From NCBI GenBank assembly GCA_017556125.1, contig JAFZCW010000023.1:1-17108 (forward strand): a DNA stretch of 17,108 nt. Direction: 5' to 3'. Under the pieces are notes generated by a model. It made no database searches and had not been told where the DNA came from. It saw only the letters and a list, made by a program, of their open reading frames with translations. Both the position numbers and the translations under genes were made by a program. This DNA is from Clostridia bacterium. GTDB taxonomy: Bacteria; Bacillota_A; Clostridia; Christensenellales; CAG-138. Shown here piece by piece: positions 1 to 5,852 of this stretch. Positions within the stretch are counted from its first letter, which is position 1. The number at the start of each line of letters is the position of its first letter.

Positions 1-174
1 CGCCATCAGATCCTGATAGCAGGAATCATAACGGTTCAGACCGGACTGGGCTTCCTTGTCGTTAATGGCGTAAATCGTTGTCTTGTAACCGTTTCCCGTA
101 AAAAGGGCTGCCATGCTTGCCCCGATCATGCCGGAACCGATCACGGCTACATGCTGAATGGAATCGAGTTTCAT
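1..174 (-). CDS. 3-hydroxyacyl-CoA dehydrogenase-like protein (N-terminal 58 residues, runs off the window)
   Basis: The minus strand from 174 reads MKLDSIQHVAVIGSGMIG and stays open to the window edge. Residues 9-20 form a beta-strand followed by a GxGxxG-type dinucleotide loop (GSGMIG) and then the small-residue helix ASMAALF. This is the NAD-binding Rossmann start seen in 3-hydroxyacyl-CoA and 3-hydroxybutyryl-CoA dehydrogenases. A GGAGG site lies just upstream of the ATG on the minus strand (plus-strand cctcc at 180-184), which fixes the start. Only the coenzyme-binding part is visible. A related beta-hydroxyacid dehydrogenase cannot be excluded, and neither substrate nor pathway can be read from this fragment. 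It is divergent from the lipoprotein gene at 421. Confidence 0.75.
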   Translation of the reverse strand, partial: MKLDSIQHVAVIGSGMIGASMAALFTGNGYKTTIYAINDKEAQSGLNRYDSCYQDLMA

Positions 175-241
175 AAATACCTCCAAAGATGTAATATGGA
201 AAGGGTTTTTACTAACGGAATCATCGGATATGTTATATATT

Positions 242-270
242 ATTATACTCCCTAAGCCGGCAAAAAGAAA
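242..270 (-). promoter_or_regulatory. Possible promoter of the dehydrogenase-like gene
   Basis: On the minus strand a perfect TATAAT (plus 242-247) lies in an AT-rich stretch about 70 bases before the start codon. The hexamer 17 bases upstream is TTTCTT (265-270), a poor -35 match. The -10 is convincing; the promoter as a whole is tentative. Confidence 0.35.
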
Positions 271-329
271 CGGAAATCAGATGATTTCGCATGACCCGGA
301 CAGTTGTTGAAAGATATGAGAATAATCCG

Positions 330-346
330 CGGCAATTCAATTGCCG
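330..346. promoter_or_regulatory. 17-bp perfect palindrome overlapping a -35 box (candidate operator)
   Basis: The sequence CGGCAATT-C-AATTGCCG is an exact inverted repeat with a single central base. Its right arm (341-346, TTGCCG) is the -35 hexamer of the promoter for the lipoprotein gene. A repressor bound here would block RNA polymerase. No regulator gene is adjacent, so its identity is unknown. Confidence 0.5.
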
Positions 347-369
347 ACTGGCTGACGGGGCAGTATACT
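341..369 (+). promoter_or_regulatory. Sigma-A type promoter of the SurA/PrsA-like lipoprotein gene
   Basis: TTGCCG (341-346) and TATACT (364-369) are separated by exactly 17 bases. Transcription would begin near 376, leaving a leader of about 45 bases before the ATG at 421. Confidence 0.6.
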
Positions 370-420
370 GAACACAACAGAGTTTGTGAATGGACATGAA
401 CTCTATTTCAAGAGGTTAAG

Positions 421-1443
421 ATGAACAAAATGAATCATAAAGGAATGACCGTTCTAACTATGCTTCTGGCGGTCATGATCCTCACACTGTGCGCATGCAA
501 TGCCGGAAAGCAGGAAAGCGATGCCTGGCTGGCGGCGGTGAACGGAGAAAAGATTCTGGAGTCCGACGTGGAATCCATGGTGAAATCCATGGAAAAGAAA
601 TATTTAAGCTACGGGCTGACAGAAGAGGAGTTCTACGGAAACGAAGAATCCAGAAAAGCGCTGTATGACGGCGTCCTGGAAGCGCTGATCGATCAGAAGC
701 TGATTCCGGCTCTTGCCCTTCAGAAGGGAATGGAACCGCTTGCCGAAGAAGAGATCGCCGTATGGAACGACCAGGGAACCGCCGAACTGGCGGCAATGCG
801 GGAGGCTGCAAAGAACAATGAAGGTGTCAGCCTTACGGACATGCTCGAATTCTTCGGATGTACCGAAGATGACTATGTGGAAAAATTTGTGAATTCCAAA
901 ATGTACAATCTCTGCTATCAGTACCTGTCCGATCTCGCTGAGGTCACGGATTCGGATATGCAGGAGTATTACGACCGCATATTCGAACAGCAGAAGCAGG
1001 TCAAGGACGAAAATCCGAAGTATCTCGGCAATTATGTGGAATCGGGATCCATTCTGTATTATCCGGACGACGCTGTGTGCGTTGAATATCTGACGCTGGA
1101 CGAAAACTGCCCCGATACGGATGATTATGAGGCGATAGAAGCGTTTTACGGGGAAGATGCGGAGAAAAGGGTTGCGGTGGTATTCCCCGGAACGGTTCAG
1201 TTCTCCGAAGAAACGGTCGGAAAGGTTCTGAATCTGGAGCCCGGGGACACGACGGGGAAGACCGAAGAAAACGGGACAACGCTTATTTTCCGGAGGATGG
1301 ACGATCCCGTTATCCCGAAGGGATGGGAAGAGCTGCCGGACGTCCTTATGGAATCCCTGCAGAAGAACATAGGGGAAAGCTACGTGGAAGAGCTGCTTCA
1401 GCAGGCCAGAGAGCAGGGGATGGTGGAATATCCCGCCAAATGA
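421..1443 (+). CDS. SurA/PrsA-like peptidyl-prolyl isomerase lipoprotein
   Basis: This 340-residue protein starts with a charged N-terminus, a hydrophobic segment (about 10-23) and a lipobox-like L-C-A-C ending at Cys26. That marks it as a lipoprotein anchored on the outer face of the membrane. Residues about 36-110 (VNGEKILESDVE onward, then the helix with ALIDQKLIPALALQKG) match the N-terminal chaperone region of the SurA/PrsA/trigger-factor-like family. Residues about 200-305 could be a diverged parvulin domain, ending in the usual pattern of a 'LEPGDTTGKTEENGTTLIFRR' type strand-turn-strand. Clear parvulin catalytic residues are not obvious, so it may be a chaperone without isomerase activity. 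AGAGG about six bases upstream of the ATG supports the start. It is transcribed alone and ends at a terminator. Confidence 0.75.
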   Translation: MNKMNHKGMTVLTMLLAVMILTLCACNAGKQESDAWLAAVNGEKILESDVESMVKSMEKKYLSYGLTEEEFYGNEESRKALYDGVLEALIDQKLIPALALQKGMEPLAEEEIAVWNDQGTAELAAMREAAKNNEGVSLTDMLEFFGCTEDDYVEKFVNSKMYNLCYQYLSDLAEVTDSDMQEYYDRIFEQQKQVKDENPKYLGNYVESGSILYYPDDAVCVEYLTLDENCPDTDDYEAIEAFYGEDAEKRVAVVFPGTVQFSEETVGKVLNLEPGDTTGKTEENGTTLIFRRMDDPVIPKGWEELPDVLMESLQKNIGESYVEELLQQAREQGMVEYPAK

Positions 1444-1485
1444 CGCCGGTTCATTCGGAGCATAAAACGGCTGCAGAAATGTATG

Positions 1486-1512
1486 AAAGGACGGATGAAT
1501 GCCGTCCTTTTT
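1486..1512 (+). terminator. Rho-independent terminator after the lipoprotein gene
   Basis: AAAGGACGG (1486-1494) pairs perfectly with CCGTCCTTT (1502-1510) around a seven-base loop. A five-T run (1508-1512) follows directly. Confidence 0.85.
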
Positions 1513-1598
1513 CTGTGTCTGCCCGGAAATGATTTGTCCCGGAGGTTCAAAAAGATCTTCAGGTTGATGATCTGTTCCGTTAAATCGGGCATAGGCGT

Positions 1599-2345
1599 TT
1601 ATTCAATGCCGAAGCAGATATATTCATGGCTGAATTCGTAACCCAGCTTTTCCGCGAGTCTGACCGACATCATGTTTGCAGCGTCCCATGCGGGATACAG
1701 TCCTTCCTCCAGACACGAAAGGATCAGCGCGGCGCAGACGGCGGATGCGAGCCCCTTGTGCCGCTCTTCCTTTACGGTGTCGATCTCGATATCGATTCCC
1801 TCGCGGTACCGGGAATAGGAGGAAGCGGCCGAAACGATCTTTCCGTCCTTCATGACAACGAATCCGCGTCCGAGCGCGAGAAACTTTTCCTTTGATTCGA
1901 ACACGCCAACGGCATCTTTGAAGAACTCGTCCGCCAGGCATATGTCGTAAAGCTCCGCGTCGATCTTTTTCAGCGTGTAACCTTCGGGAAGCGATTTAGA
2001 CATGGATTCCAGTTTTTTTCTGTCGAACTTCGTGTTCCGTTTGATCGCGTAACGGCTCCGTTTATAGGCGCAGAAGTGATCCTCGATCAGCTTGGTCCAT
2101 GCGGCGTTTTCCGGAACGACCAGCATCCAGCGGTCCGGTTTGCCCCGCAGCAGTTCCAGATCCGGTTCCCCCGCGCAGAAAGCGAAATCGCCGATTACGG
2201 CCATCGCGGATTTCGGATCCGAAGGATCGGTCACGTAGATTTTTCCCATCACTTTCTGAAGGCAGGAAATAATGCCGGTATCGAGATTCTTCCATTCCGA
2301 AAAAATCTTCTCCGCTTTTGAGGTGTCCTCCAGTTCGTAAACCAT
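1599..2345 (-). CDS. GNAT family N-acetyltransferase
   Basis: The protein has 248 residues. The second half carries the GNAT fold: a beta-strand pair around FVVMKDGKIVSAASSYS (162-178), then IDIEIDTVKEERHKGLASAV with the acetyl-CoA pyrophosphate loop RHKGLA at 195-200 (R/Q-x-x-G-x-A). It ends in WDAANMMSVRLAEKLGYE (220-237), the usual final helix and strand. The first 110 residues are an extra N-terminal domain. This layout resembles the GNAT_acetyltran family common in Clostridia (recalled family resemblance, not searched). The acceptor substrate is unknown. GGGAGGA seven to twelve bases upstream supports the ATG at 2345. It is a single gene convergent with the lipoprotein gene; no strong terminator was found in its own direction. 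Confidence 0.8.
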   Translation of the reverse strand: MVYELEDTSKAEKIFSEWKNLDTGIISCLQKVMGKIYVTDPSDPKSAMAVIGDFAFCAGEPDLELLRGKPDRWMLVVPENAAWTKLIEDHFCAYKRSRYAIKRNTKFDRKKLESMSKSLPEGYTLKKIDAELYDICLADEFFKDAVGVFESKEKFLALGRGFVVMKDGKIVSAASSYSRYREGIDIEIDTVKEERHKGLASAVCAALILSCLEEGLYPAWDAANMMSVRLAEKLGYEFSHEYICFGIE

Positions 2346-2381
2346 TCTTATCCTCCCGATCGATCCGATTTATCAGGTATT

Positions 2382-2411
2382 ATCATATACGGCACACGTC
2401 CTGTTTTTCAA
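2382..2411 (-). promoter_or_regulatory. Probable promoter of the GNAT gene
   Basis: On the minus strand TTGAAA (plus 2406-2411) is followed after 18 bases by TATGAT (plus 2382-2387). The transcript would start near 2375, about 30 bases before the start codon. Confidence 0.5.
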
Positions 2412-2681
2412 TACTGTAAGAAACATCCGGTACAGGCACGGCAGCCGATCATCCCATACGGTAGGAGAAGAGCGGCGGCGTTTTCTGTCTGCATTCCTTC
2501 CTGTGAAATAATGGTTTCTTCCATGGCATTTCCGTGGTAAAATTAATTGTTGTATATTATTTTCCGATCAGCGTTTCGCGGCAGCCGGAAAAGTGTCCGG
2601 ATCCGCCAGAACCGAGGCGGGGGATGATTCATGCAACAGATAAAATCGCGGAGCAGACGAAGGGAGAAGTGTTCCGGGATT
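2412..2681. other. Non-coding stretch between the GNAT promoter and the ribozyme
   Basis: No credible gene is visible here on either strand. The notable part is an AT-rich block at about 2538-2561 containing TAAAAT (2538-2543) and TATATT (2553-2558). It is the best place for the promoter of the ribozyme-controlled operon. The upstream hexamers (TTTCTT 17 bases before TAAAAT, TTCCGT 17 bases before TATATT) are poor -35 matches, so the exact promoter is not resolved. Confidence 0.35.
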
Positions 2682-2813
2682 AGCGCCTGGACCGGGAACG
2701 GTTGACGAGGACAGCAGTTATCGAAAGATTCGGCGGGTGCTGCTGCGGATTTGCGGCGATTCGTAAGGGGATCATGAAAAGGCAGAATCAACACTGTAAC
2801 AGAGGTGATTCCC
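2682..2813 (+). ncRNA. glmS-type self-cleaving ribozyme (glucosamine-6-phosphate sensor)
   Basis: The conserved glmS ribozyme core is present in order. It begins with A|GCGCCTGGAC (cleavage expected between 2682 and 2683), followed by GTTGACGAGG at 2701-2710, in which G2704 matches the catalytic guanine (G40 of the Thermoanaerobacter ribozyme). TTATCGAAAGATTCGGCGG (2718-2736), TAAGG (2764-2768) and AACAGAGGTG (2798-2807) come next. Helices can be drawn by eye. P1 is ACCG/CGGT (2691-2694/2699-2702) capped by GGAA. P2 is CAGCAG/CTGCTG (2712-2717/2740-2745). A P3-like stem is CGGATT/GATTCG (2746-2751/2758-2763). A distal helix is GGGATCA/TGATTCCC (2768-2774/2806-2813). CGCC (2684-2687) can pair with GGCG (2732-2735). 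Known members cleave their own mRNA when GlcN6P binds. Here it sits about 78 bases before the start of a GlmU-like/glmM/nagB operon, not glmS. The 3' boundary is approximate. Confidence 0.92.
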
Positions 2814-2819
2814 GGCGCC

Positions 2820-2863
2820 GCGGCGAGCGGTCTGAAAGAGGCGTAGCCTCGAATGCGGGCCGC
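2820..2863 (+). promoter_or_regulatory. Leader hairpin between ribozyme and first start codon
   Basis: GCGGC (2820-2824) can pair with GCCGC (2859-2863), enclosing GAGGC-GTA-GCCTC (2838-2850). No U-tract follows, so it is not a terminator. It would remain on the cleaved downstream mRNA, close to the ribosome site at 2878-2882. Confidence 0.35.
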
Positions 2864-2891
2864 AGAAATGAAACTACGGAGGAATCTGTTT

Positions 2892-3554
2892 ATGTATTCC
2901 ATAAAGGATCTGTATGATCTGGATCATACAGCGGCAAAAGACTATCTCAGCAATTTCACATATCCATGGGAGGCCCTGAAAGGCATCAAGGAATTCATCC
3001 TTGAACTCGGTCCGACGCTCGGACCGGAGTATACGGAAGTATCGGAACACGTGTGGGTTCACCGGACGGCAAAAGTATTCCCGTCCGCCTATCTCGGCGC
3101 GCCGTGCATTATCGGACCGGAAACGGAAGTCAGGCACTGCGCGTTCATCCGCGGCAGCGCTCTGGTCGGTGCGAACTGCGTCGTGGGCAATTCGGTGGAA
3201 CTCAAGAATGTCATTCTCTTCGACAACGTTCAGACCCCGCATTATAATTATGTGGGCGATTCGATCCTCGGTTACAAGTCCCATATGGGGGCGGGTTCGA
3301 TCACCTCGAACGTGAAATCGGACAAAAAGCTTGTCGTTGTGCACAACGGCGATGAGCAGATCGAGACGGGGATCAAGAAATTCGGCGCCATGCTGGGCGA
3401 TTACGTCGAGGTCGGATGCAACTCCGTGCTGAATCCCGGCACGGTGATCGGCCGTCACAGCAATGTGTATCCGACGAGTTGCGTCCGCGGCGTTGTCCCG
3501 GAACGGAGCATCTGGAAAAACAACGGCACAGTCGTTAGAAAGACGGAGGACTGA
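2892..3554 (+). CDS. Left-handed beta-helix protein like the GlmU acetyltransferase half
   Basis: The product has 220 residues. After an alpha-helical N-terminus (1-50) come hexapeptide-type repeats from about residue 55 to 200. The stretch GNSVELKN...PHYNYVGDSILG...GAGSITSN (99-140) lines up with the GlmU C-terminal site, where GlmU has GNFVE..K, NHLTYLGD and GAGTITCN. It keeps the catalytic His (H117), the Tyr three residues later (Y120) and the final Asn (N140). No uridylyltransferase domain is present. Such short proteins are often labelled UDP-GlcNAc pyrophosphorylase-related. Glucosamine-1-phosphate N-acetyltransferase is the best guess; a nucleotidyltransferase activity is unlikely. 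The ATG at 2892 has GGAGGAA seven bases upstream; an in-frame upstream ATG at 2853 lies within the leader hairpin and lacks a site. It ends two bases before glmM. Confidence 0.8.
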   Translation: MYSIKDLYDLDHTAAKDYLSNFTYPWEALKGIKEFILELGPTLGPEYTEVSEHVWVHRTAKVFPSAYLGAPCIIGPETEVRHCAFIRGSALVGANCVVGNSVELKNVILFDNVQTPHYNYVGDSILGYKSHMGAGSITSNVKSDKKLVVVHNGDEQIETGIKKFGAMLGDYVEVGCNSVLNPGTVIGRHSNVYPTSCVRGVVPERSIWKNNGTVVRKTED

Positions 3555-3556
3555 CA

Positions 3557-4903
3557 ATGGGCAAGTATTTCGGTACGGACGGCTTCCGCGGGGAAGCGAA
3601 CAAGGATCTGAACTATGAGCATGCCATCAAGATCGGACGGTATCTCGGCTGGTATTACGGCGAACGCCTGAACAGGAAGGCAAAGATCCTGATCGGAAAG
3701 GACACGAGAAGATCGAGCTATATGTTCGAGTACGCGCTCTGCACCGGCCTTATGGCATCCGGCGCGGACGCGTATATCATGCACGTCACAACAACGCCTT
3801 CTGTGGCGTACATCACCAGAGTGGACGACTTTGACTGCGGTATCATGATCTCCGCATCCCACAATCCCTATTACGACAACGGCATCAAGCTTCTGAACGG
3901 GAACGGGGAGAAGATGGACGAGGAGACCATCCTGAAAGTCGAAGCATACATCGACGGCGGACTGGATATCCCGCTTGCCACAAGGCAGGTCGGGCGGACG
4001 GTGGACTATGTGTCCGGCCGCAACCGGTATATCGGACACCTGATCTCCATGTCCAAGTACGGATTCAAGGATATGAAAGTCGGCCTTGACGTTGCGAACG
4101 GCGCCGCCTGGTCGATCGCCAGGAGCGTGTTCGAAGCGCTCGGGGCGAAGACCTACGTCATCAACAACGAGCCGGACGGATATAATATCAACACGGACTG
4201 CGGCAGCACGCATATCGGGAAACTGCAGCAATTCGTGAAGGAGAACCGTCTGGACGTCGGCTTTGCCTATGACGGAGACGCGGATCGCTGCCTCTGCGTG
4301 GATGAGAACGGGAACGTCGTTACGGGCGATCACATCCTGTATATCTACGGCCTTTACATGAAGGAGCGCGGAAAGCTTCTGAACAACAAGGTCGTCACGA
4401 CGGTCATGTCCAACTTCGGACTGTACAAGGCGCTGGACAAGGTCGGCATCGAATACGAAAAGACCAAGGTGGGCGACAAATACGTTTATGAGAACATGGT
4501 GGAGACGGGCAACCGCATCGGCGGCGAACAGAGCGGGCATATCATCTTCTCCAAGTATGAGACCACCGGAGACGGTATTCTGACCAGTCTCAAGGTCATG
4601 GAGGTCATGCTCGCGAAGGAGAAGCCTCTCAGCGTGCTTGCGGCACCGGTCGTATTCTATCCCCAGGTGCTGAAAAACGTCCGGGTCAAGAGCAAGCCCG
4701 ACGCTCAGAACGATCCTGACGTGCAGGAAGCCGTGCAGCGCGTCGCGAAGGCGCTCGGCGATAACGGAAGGATCCTGGTCCGTGAAAGCGGTACGGAACC
4801 GGTGATCCGTGTCATGGTGGAAGCGGATTCCAATGAGATCTGCGAAAAATATGTGGACGAAGTCATAGAAGTGATCCGCGCAAAGGGTCATATGGAGGAG
4901 TAA
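3557..4903 (+). CDS. glmM: Phosphoglucosamine mutase GlmM
   Basis: This enzyme interconverts glucosamine-6-phosphate and glucosamine-1-phosphate in the cytosol for UDP-GlcNAc and peptidoglycan synthesis. All four family signatures are visible in 448 residues, the usual length (about 445). They are the start YFGTDGFRG, the phosphoserine loop MISASHNP with Ser101, the metal loop DGDADR (239-244), and the sugar loop GEQSGH (323-328) with the phosphate loop RESGTEP (409-415). The phosphoserine sits at 101, as in the GlmM family (102 in E. coli). A sugar-specific phosphomannomutase is possible but less likely given the nagB neighbour and the ribozyme. GGAGG overlaps the end of the preceding gene, indicating translational coupling within the operon. 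Confidence 0.92.
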   Translation: MGKYFGTDGFRGEANKDLNYEHAIKIGRYLGWYYGERLNRKAKILIGKDTRRSSYMFEYALCTGLMASGADAYIMHVTTTPSVAYITRVDDFDCGIMISASHNPYYDNGIKLLNGNGEKMDEETILKVEAYIDGGLDIPLATRQVGRTVDYVSGRNRYIGHLISMSKYGFKDMKVGLDVANGAAWSIARSVFEALGAKTYVINNEPDGYNINTDCGSTHIGKLQQFVKENRLDVGFAYDGDADRCLCVDENGNVVTGDHILYIYGLYMKERGKLLNNKVVTTVMSNFGLYKALDKVGIEYEKTKVGDKYVYENMVETGNRIGGEQSGHIIFSKYETTGDGILTSLKVMEVMLAKEKPLSVLAAPVVFYPQVLKNVRVKSKPDAQNDPDVQEAVQRVAKALGDNGRILVRESGTEPVIRVMVEADSNEICEKYVDEVIEVIRAKGHMEE

Positions 4904-4909
4904 AAACAA

Positions 4910-5701
4910 ATGAGAGTAGTGATTCAGGACAATTACGACAAAATGTGCAAATGGGCCGCGGATTACATCGCTGCCAGGATCAACGGACACAAGGAAGAGC
5001 GCCCGTTTGTGCTGGGCCTTCCGACCGGATCTTCCCCGATCGGCGTATATAAGGAGCTGATCAAGAAGAACCGTGCAGGGGAACTGAGCTTTCAGAACGT
5101 CGTCACATTCAATATGGACGAATATCTCGGCCTTCCGCATGAGCATGATCAGAGCTACTGGTATTTCATGCACGACAATTTCTTCGATCATCTTGTCGAT
5201 ATGAAGCCGGAGAACATCAACATTCTCGACGGCATGACGGACGATCCGGAGGAGGAGTGCAGAAAATATGAGGAAAAGATCGCCTCATACGGCGGAATTG
5301 ACCTGTTCATGGGCGGTATCGGCGTAGACGGCCATCTGGCTTTCAACGAACCGTTCACCTCTCTGAATTCCAGGACCGGCGTCAGGAACCTGACGACGGA
5401 CACGAGGATCGTGAACTCCCGCTTCTTCGGGAACGATCCGGAGAAGGTGCCCGCGCAGGCGCTTTCCGTCGGTATCGGCACCGTAACGGATTCCAAGGAA
5501 GTCCTGGTGCTGATCAGCGGCCATAACAAGGCTCGCGCGCTGGCTGCGGTCGTGGAAGGCGGTGTCAGCCAGAAATGGACCTGCAGCGCGCTGCAGATGC
5601 ATAACGCCGCGATCATCGCCTGCGACGAAGAGGCCTGCGGCGAGATCACCGTGGATACCTACAAGTATTTTCTCGATATCGAGAAGAACGAAAGACTGTA
5701 A
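4910..5701 (+). CDS. nagB: Glucosamine-6-phosphate deaminase / isomerase NagB
   Basis: NagB reversibly converts glucosamine-6-phosphate to fructose-6-phosphate and ammonia. The 263-residue protein has the family landmarks: GLPTGSSP (36-43, phosphate loop), FNMDEYLGL with Asp70, and GGIGVDGHLAFNEP with Asp140, His142 and Glu147. These correspond to Asp72, Asp141, His143 and Glu148 of the E. coli enzyme. SLNSRTGVR (151-159) follows. It starts six bases after glmM, and its GGAGGAG site overlaps the glmM stop region. No nagA or sugar-uptake gene is nearby, as would be expected for a catabolic operon. Its placement after a glmS-type ribozyme and with glmM points to use in the biosynthetic, aminating direction. 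That direction is inferred, not visible in the protein. Confidence 0.93.
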   Translation: MRVVIQDNYDKMCKWAADYIAARINGHKEERPFVLGLPTGSSPIGVYKELIKKNRAGELSFQNVVTFNMDEYLGLPHEHDQSYWYFMHDNFFDHLVDMKPENINILDGMTDDPEEECRKYEEKIASYGGIDLFMGGIGVDGHLAFNEPFTSLNSRTGVRNLTTDTRIVNSRFFGNDPEKVPAQALSVGIGTVTDSKEVLVLISGHNKARALAAVVEGGVSQKWTCSALQMHNAAIIACDEEACGEITVDTYKYFLDIEKNERL

Positions 5702-5760
5702 CCGCCTAGCCGCGGATACAGGCCGGATCGCATCCGGTACGTTGTATTCTTATGAAAATG

Positions 5761-5796
5761 GAGCTGTCCTTTTCCCCGCCGGGAAGAGAACAGCTC
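5761..5796 (-). terminator. Long hairpin between convergent operons, probable dap-operon terminator
   Basis: GAGCTGT (5761-5767) pairs with ACAGCTC (5790-5796). After one mismatch, eight further pairs (one G-U) close a CGCC loop. On the minus strand the hairpin is followed by CATTTTC, on the plus strand by TCTTC, so termination after dapB is favoured though it may act in both directions. Confidence 0.7.
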
Positions 5797-5825
5797 TCTT
5801 CATCTCAAAATATGAATTATTACGG

Positions 5826-5852
5826 GAGTTTACTTGAGGGTAAACTCTTTTT
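5826..5852 (+). terminator. Rho-independent terminator of the glmM-nagB operon
   Basis: GAGTTTAC (5826-5833) pairs perfectly with GTAAACTC (5840-5847) and is followed by TTTTT (5848-5852). Most of it lies inside the last codons and the stop codon of dapB on the other strand. Confidence 0.85.

Noticed and set aside
3455..5191. A 578-codon open frame on the minus strand across glmM and nagB
   Set aside because: It is antisense to two genes with intact catalytic motifs. Its translation is rich in H, V and D with no recognisable domain, as expected from the mirror of GC-rich codons.
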